From positions 1 through 10,345 of the forward strand of contig JAABOA010000985.1 of NCBI GenBank assembly GCA_015680635.1: DNA of 10,345 nucleotides. Direction: 5' to 3'. Below, in pieces: positions 5,965-10,345 of the stretch; the stretch's first letter is position 1, and every line of letters begins with the position of its first letter. The position numbers and the translations under genes are program-made. Under the pieces are notes generated by a model. It was not told the origin of the DNA. It saw nothing but the letters and a program-made list of their open reading frames with translations, and ran no database searches. This stretch comes from Lunasporangiospora selenospora (taxonomy: Eukaryota; Mortierellomycota; Mortierellomycetes; Mortierellales; Mortierellaceae).

Positions 5965-8278
5965 AAGGAACTTGGACTGATCGGCCTCAATCTGCAATCT
6001 CTGTTCCTTTGTTTCGGCATCCTCCTCGACTGTGCTTGATGCTTTAAGCATGGCAATCCTATCGACAAGGCTTTGAAGCGTATCCCTCTGCGACAGCAAA
6101 ATACGTTTAAGCAGACCGATCTCGCGCTGGTACTTGGTTCGACGCCAAGCATAAAGCTTTGCATGATAGTCTCCATCTCCCCATTTACCTCGCGTGATCT
6201 TCGTTGACCAGAAGTTGTGCCCCTCTCCACCATGCACATACTCGCGAGTATAGCCAGACATTCGTTCATGAATTACATCGATCTGATATTCTAGATTAGA
6301 CACGCTGAATTCAATTGAACCAGGTCCTCCAAACAGATCGAGAACATCCCAGCCTTGTCGGATTGTCTTTTCATCAAGAAACTCAAGGTCGGAAGTGTCC
6401 AGATGTGCTAACCTTGCCTCTGCTTCACGAATGTCGTACCGATGCTGGGCAATTCTAGGGGCGTAGCCGGCTGCCTCTTTTAATTTGATCATGTCGCTTT
6501 GTGCCTGTCTAGCAGCGGACCTGGACAGAAGTTCCAATGTCTTTCGCTCGAACTCCTTGAGATGCAGCTTGCAGTAACTAATCGCATGGCCGTCCACTGT
6601 CTGCATGTGTTCTGTCTTGACGATCTGCATCTGATGCACCGAAACAGGCACATTTAGTTGAGCCAGCGATAGCATATCCCTGATCGTATTATTCCTCAGG
6701 TAAACACAAACTGGCCGATCTTCCTTGAGGTCTGAGTTGATGACAAAGTAGGGAACCTCTCGGCCCATGATCTTGTCTAGAACCCTTCTTCTCGTAGTAA
6801 GCTTTTCGTTAAACTCGGTGTTTTCTGCATGCATACTCGTATAATCCAAATTGGTATGCACAAAGGCAATGAGACCTCTCATATCAGAAAGGATGTTGCG
6901 GTAATCCTTCAATGCAGTTTGGAGACCTGGTGATAGATGGCTACCGAGCGAGACCGTCACGAGAACAAGATGGATCTCGCCTGCCTTGGAAACAGCCTCA
7001 AGGATATTGGCAACATTCTTCACATCCTCACCATCGGTATCCTCAAGACCTGGAGTATCGAAGATACGGAACCGATATCTCTTCTTGGAAGTCGGGGGAA
7101 CCTGGTGGACTTCATTATTGTCATATTGATTGAGTCGTTGCTTGTACTTTCGGAAGTCGGGTTCTCTTCGGATTTCGGCTATATTGACCCTGGCCCCTTT
7201 TGACCTGTGTTGGTCCGAGAGAATAGGCTTCTTCGAACTACGCGAGCTGGTATCAATTAGCTCGTATGAAGGGAAGTGGGAAACCAGTTCGACTGCTCTG
7301 ACTTCCTTGGTACGCGACAAGTTGCCGTCACCAATGTGTTTATAGTCAATCTTGCTTCCTGGGAAAAAATGCTGGCCAATGGCAGCAATCAAAGTGGACT
7401 TTCCAGATTGTGAAGGACCAATGACGAGAATATTGTAGGTCTTTTCTTCTTCTTGGTCATCGGTCTGATCCTCACCCGATTTGGGCTCTGAGGCCATCAC
7501 GTGATAACTGTGTGTGAGTGTGTGAGTTATCATCATCGATAGGGATTGCGGTACCATGAGGGTGCTTCTCTCCAAGACCAAAGACAAGTCGTAAAAAAAT
7601 GACAATGAGAATAGTAAAGGGAATAGCAAAGAAAGGCAGCCAGCAATCTTGAGAATGACCCCCCATTTCTTTGTCCCGTTACTTGGCACATCCCCTTGTA
7701 TCATTGATGCAATCTTGTGGGATTGGACCTCAGGGTGGCTGCGAACTCTAGGAGTACCATTCATTTTCTCACGGTTAGTCCATATGAGCCTACCTGAGAA
7801 AAATGGCCAGCGACAGTACAAATCATACATTTTCTAAGTGGTTGTCATCGTTCATATACCTGTTGGACTCGCTAGCAGTTCCTGTTCCGCCAAGATCAAT
7901 TGCAAGTCTACGAACGGAAGTCTCTCCGTTTAAGGCCTCCTCACGATCTGATTGGCGCGAATGATTCTTGAGTGAGCCATCGGTCCTACAATACATTTAA
8001 AAGAGTATAGGGCCGTGATTAGTGAGTACCCAGATATCCTAATGGTCGTCCCCTGTTTAGTTTGGAGTGAGATTTGCCTCTAGTCAAGAAAGATTGACCT
8101 ACTCTAGAGAGACCCCATTTGAAGCATCATTAGCTTGAGTGTCATTCATAGAAGCTTGCCCATTGACGACCTCCTCATCTATCCTGAAGCACAACGGAAG
8201 TATGCTCGGTATTAGCAAATCGACAGAGGGACAGGGACTAGACTATTCAGAATAAGAAAAAGACCATTCAACTTACAT
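5815..8278 (-). CDS. AIG1/GIMAP-like P-loop GTPase, paralog C (5 exons)
   Basis: Seen: the last exon (from 7487 or continuous from 7789, to 5815) encodes G1 GPSQSGKST, HIGDGNLSRTKEVR, G3 DTPGLEDTDG, G4-position TNLD, a helical middle, a coiled-coil-like stretch (QRLQIEADQSKFLETISRLE) and the C-terminus shared with paralog A. Deduced upstream exons: 8278-8277 (AT of the start codon), 8183-8103, 7985-7860 and 7789-7683, with introns of 93, 117, 70 and possibly 195 nt. The join is open throughout: 662 residues if the 195-nt piece is an intron, 727 if it is coding. The N-terminus begins MIDEEVVNGQASMNDTQAND. Exon 3 (QSDREEALNGETS) is clearly related at DNA level to exon 3 of paralog A. It is transcribed away from the MEA1-like gene. 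A shorter alternative start is the Met at 7497-7495. GTPase call strong, exon structure moderate. Confidence 0.82.
7488..7682 (-). other. In-frame 195-nt segment in paralog C: optional intron or membrane-spanning insert
   Basis: Donor GTAACG at 7682 and acceptor GCCTCAG ending at 7488 bound a segment of exactly 65 codons with no stop in frame. Removing it gives GDVP-K-PKSGEDQTDD, which resembles the compact SM-GPTGYQDEEN junction of paralog A, so an intron is favoured. Read through, it encodes a strongly hydrophobic stretch (LLFPLLFSLSFFYDLSLVL). The T-rich tract also reads hydrophobic in another frame, so hydrophobicity alone does not prove coding. Paralogs A and B have no counterpart. Confidence 0.45.
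7790..7859 (-). other. Intron 3 of paralog C
   Basis: Donor GTATAT at 7859, acceptor CAGGTAG ending at 7790, 70 nt, phase 2 (AG|G). The closer CTCAG four bases earlier would put a TAG in frame, so the second AG is chosen. Splicing joins ...ASESNR to LIWTNREK, parallel to IIKTNSL in paralog A. Confidence 0.5.
7986..8102 (-). other. Intron 2 of paralog C
   Basis: Donor GTAGGT at 8102, acceptor ATTGTAG ending at 7986, 117 nt, phase 2 (GA|G), with CTAAT about 35 nt before the acceptor. An internal AACAG could define a 23-nt mini-exon, but that would shift the frame and hit a stop, so one intron is favoured. Confidence 0.55.
8184..8276 (-). other. Intron 1 of paralog C, splitting the start codon AT|G
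   Basis: Donor GTAAGT (perfect consensus) at 8276, CTAAT branch site, acceptor GTGCTTCAG ending at 8184, 93 nt. Exon 1 ends CAAAGAT and exon 2 begins GATAGATGAG, so the spliced RNA reads AAG ATG ATA GAT GAG. In unspliced RNA the same AT followed by GTAAGT reads ATG TAA, a start directly followed by a stop. Confidence 0.6.
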
Positions 8279-8410
8279 CTTTGAAATATGGTGGTGGGCT
8301 GATAGTTCAAAAGTGAAAAGAGAACGAGACGGGGGGGGAGGGGCAATCGGCTTTATACTCAAGATCCAAAAGCGGTCTGTGCCGAGGGCAAGAGAGGGCG
8401 AAGACAGATC
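8279..8410 (-). promoter_or_regulatory. Promoter and leader of paralog C
   Basis: Minus-strand GAGTATAAAG (TATA box, TATAAA at 8357-8352) about 74 nt before the split start codon. Further upstream are boxes complementary to GAGGGC (8384-8389) and GAGGGCGAAG (8394-8403). Between TATA and start is a run of eight Cs (Gs on plus, 8331-8338) and a pyrimidine-rich leader. It is the clearest of the three promoters. Confidence 0.6.
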
Positions 8411-8561
8411 TTTTTTTCCGAAAAACACGAGATCAACGGTCTCTCAATCTCAAAGACCAAAAAACGTGTGTGGTCCCTTTTCGGGAGACTCCCCCTTAAG
8501 AACATGGCTTTGAGCCTTTGACCATCCAACCAATGAAACGGGCAAGGGCTCATCCACAGAC
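8411..8561 (+). promoter_or_regulatory. Upstream region and leader of the MEA1-like gene, with two short upstream ORFs
   Basis: No clear TATA box on the plus strand. An 11-bp palindrome GGGAGACTCCC lies at 8483-8493. Two upstream ATGs precede the chosen start: 8504 (six codons including stop, ends 8521) and 8533 (eleven codons including stop, ends at TGA 8563-8565, overlapping the main ATG as ATGA). Whether these are in the mRNA depends on the unmapped transcription start. Confidence 0.35.
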
Positions 8562-9459
8562 ATGAACATGCACAGAATGCAAGCAGACGCGCAAGATCCC
8601 GAGTCAGGATACGATGTAAGCCAGGAGCAACTGGACGCCGTGGACCGGATGCTCGAGGAACTGGACATGGACGAGAGATTTGACCGAGGTATAATATTAA
8701 CTGCATCGTCATCATCTGCAGCCCATTGTTCAATTCCATGTCTAGTAGAGGCCTGACCCATTACCGCGCTTATCTCCTAGGCACTCAATAGTCCCATCAG
8801 CCTTCAGGATCGTAGACAATCTCGGTATTGATGGGGAACAGCAGGACACAGGTCGACCGACAGTGTCTACTGGTATCCACTCTCACCACAGAAGCAGCGC
8901 TGGACATATCCCAACCAACGGAGCCGACAATGACACAAACGGTCATAGTAGCTTCATGTCATCGGAAGAGGGCGCCATGAGTAGCGACGAGATGGAGGAG
9001 GACGATGCCGATGAAGGCGACATGGAACCATTTGGGTATATTCCTCTCGATCAAGGAGACGGCTATGGAGGAGACTACAACCTCATGCAAAGTGATGACG
9101 AGGACGAGGACAATACCAGCGTTGATCACCACACAGACGATAATGAGAACGAGGGGCAAGGCTACGATGGCTATCTTCATGAGACGTCAAGAGATGGGTC
9201 ATTGCCCGTGCCCACTCTTCCTTCTCCTGTGCAAATCGAGGTTGGACCCGAGGACAGCGAAGCAACAGCACAAATCTCGGACGAAGACCTGCGGACGATC
9301 GTTCAAGTGATGAGCTCGTTTTCCCTCCCGGCACCAGAATGGGCACAGGCTATTCCTGAAGAGAAGTGGCTCCCGACGATTGTTCAACGAGCATCTACTG
9401 CCAACACTGCAACGGCCACGGATACGAGAACAGCAACAATTGAGGAAGAGAGGCAGTAG
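8562..9459 (+). CDS. MEA1: Male-enhanced antigen 1 (MEA1)-like acidic protein, two exons
   Basis: Exon 1 8562-8688, intron 8689-8800 (GTATAA...CATCAG, 112 nt, phase 1), exon 2 8801-9459; 261 residues. The N-terminus carries an acidic helix (SQEQLDAVDRMLEELDMDE). The middle is a long low-complexity acidic stretch (EEDDADEGDMEP, DDEDEDN). Two features point to the MEA1 family: GYIPLDQGD after the acidic stretch, and the C-terminal SFSLPAPEWAQAIPEEKW, which recalls the family's SLPAP...PAWA...I...W signature. The family is conserved in animals and fungi and has no well-defined biochemical activity. The CCTAG acceptor at 8780 looks attractive but gives an immediate in-frame TAG, so CATCAG at 8800 was chosen. 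The protein appears mostly disordered apart from its ends. The gene diverges from GTPase paralog C. Family assignment is from remembered signature, not from a search. Confidence 0.75.
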
Positions 9460-9470
9460 TAATGGATGAC

Positions 9471-9476
9471 AATAAA
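9471..9476 (+). terminator. Poly(A) signal AATAAA of the MEA1-like gene
   Basis: AATAAA lies 12 nt past the TAG stop, so the 3' UTR would be very short unless another signal further on is used. Confidence 0.55.
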
Positions 9477-9479
9477 AAT

Positions 9480-10097
9480 TGGCACCGGGCCTATTGCAAG
9501 GCACGAGGGATTTTCATTTTCCAGAAGAGATGTGAATGTCCAACCTTGAGAGAAGTAAAATGACGCAGGGGATGATTGAGTTTGCTCTCAATTGCAAAAT
9601 GTGGCCAGGCAGAATACTGTCCACTCCATCCCGGGCAAGCACGTTCTTCTTGCCTCTTATTTTTTGTGAGTCCGACATATCCACTGGCCGGCCATCCAAC
9701 GGGGGACAAAACAGCCGAGATCCCGGCCAGCGCGGAAAGACAGGCTTCTAGCATGACTAGTTCCTTGAGTGACATTCCTAACAACAAAGGTCTGTCGCGC
9801 AAACAGCAAGTGATCCTGTACCACCACCAGGCAAGACCTTTCCATGGTCTATGGGATAGGAAGAGAGAAGGGAAGAACGAGGGATAAATATTGGACTGTA
9901 GAAATGCCTGGGTATAGACAGGGACCAAAAAAAGAAAAAAAGCGCATGCAGAATGGCACGAGAGGTTAAAGTGAGCCGCTGGTTGCATTTTTCCAGCACA
10001 AGATAGTTAGGCGGACAAGAGGTTGTGAGACAAACTGGCTTGGCTGGACATCCGGATTAATTAGGTGTACAGTCTTGGGCTGAAGCCCCCTATTATT
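9480..10097. other. Region without a supported gene; overlapping open frames and purine-rich tracts
   Basis: Several short frames are open on both strands, the longest on the minus strand (9988-9491, 165 codons). It has a low-complexity, T-rich-derived start followed by MSLKELVMLEACLSALAGIS and GWPASGYVGL. A plus-strand frame over the same DNA (to 9887) looks no worse, so neither is called. The tract at 9852-9885 is purine-rich on plus (pyrimidine-rich on minus), as are the leaders of the three GTPase genes. An ACCATGG at 9842-9848 on the minus strand has strong start-codon context. A small minus-strand gene converging on the MEA1-like gene is possible but unproven. Confidence 0.3.
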
Positions 10098-10185
10098 CCT
10101 GGGAACAAGATGTATGCCATGGATGCTCTGGGAATAAGCATGGATGCCCAGAATATAAGCAATATAGCCCAGAAATAAGCATCCG
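10098..10185. repeat. Degenerate tandem repeat with about 21-bp period
   Basis: ATAAGCA recurs at 10134, 10155 and 10175, and ATGGATGC at 10119 and 10140, i.e. spacing of 20-21 bases. Units such as CTGGGAATAAGCATGGATG and CCCAGAATATAAGCAATATAG can be aligned. Copies are diverged. It is unrelated in sequence to the 22-bp arrays. The remaining 10186-10345 shows nothing recognisable. Confidence 0.5.
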
Positions 10186-10345
10186 CGTCTTGGCACCTTG
10201 GCACTAAAAACGATTTCCTTGGCGTGGAGCCCTATTATTGCTCCGCCAGTCAGTCTTAATTGCTTGTATTCGCGTGTGCGACGGAAGGGTGGGGGGGAGG
10301 ACAAGAAGTTCTGAGCACAGTAACAGTAAGCATAGTAAGGCAGGG

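Noticed and set aside
7472-7666. 64-residue membrane protein on the minus strand
   Set aside because: Its hydrophobicity comes from a T-rich tract that reads hydrophobic in two frames, and its frame does not connect to the GTPase.
8689-8780. MEA1 intron ending at the CCTAG at 8780
   Set aside because: The join G|GC ACT CAA TAG stops at once; the CATCAG at 8800 keeps the frame.

Overview
Organism and style. This looks like a filamentous, probably early-diverging (Mucoromycota/Mortierellomycotina-like) fungal nuclear genome. Evidence: genes broken by short GT-AG introns (about 66-120 nt) with CTAAC/CTAAT/CTGAC-type branch points, AATAAA signals just past stop codons, TATA-like boxes and pyrimidine-rich leaders. 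The phylum is an inference from style. No bacterial operon features, rRNA, credible tRNA or CRISPR were seen. Layout. Three paralogous genes lie head-to-tail on the minus strand: A (275-2490), B (3062-5239) and C (5815-8278). Each encodes a P-loop GTPase of AIG1/GIMAP-like type (G1 GPxQSGKST, a GDGNxSxTK switch-I motif, G3 DTPGLxDTDG, G4 TNLD or TKCD). Each also has a disordered acidic N-terminal extension, a helical or coiled-coil middle, and a conserved C-terminal motif (LHLxxFKAxAxAGVYEG...FYxxY). The large GTPase exons are obvious. I reconstructed the small 5' exons by hand, from splice signals, reading frame and the parallel between paralogs. In B and C the start codon is itself split by an intron (AT|G). 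Gene D (8562-9459, plus strand) diverges from gene C across a 283-bp shared promoter and encodes a male-enhanced antigen 1 (MEA1)-like acidic protein in two exons. From 9480 to 10345 I found no convincing gene, only purine-rich tracts, overlapping uninformative open frames and a degenerate 21-bp-period repeat. Repeats and recombination. A short array of 21-22-bp units (four direct, one inverted, closing as a perfect 28-bp-arm hairpin in the second copy) sits just past the poly(A) signal of both A and C. Array, 3' UTR and last codons of A and C are nearly identical (2 mismatches in 424 bp), as is a 282-bp stretch of the GTPase core, while the rest of the two genes has diverged clearly. That mosaic pattern points to gene conversion. 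How it works together. The three GTPase genes share a promoter layout (GGGCGARGGC-like boxes upstream of an ATAAAG box), so they are probably co-regulated members of a local gene-family expansion. Their cellular role cannot be read from sequence. A role like that of GIMAP/AIG1 GTPases (membrane-associated, stress or defence) is only an analogy. MEA1-like D is an unrelated neighbour.
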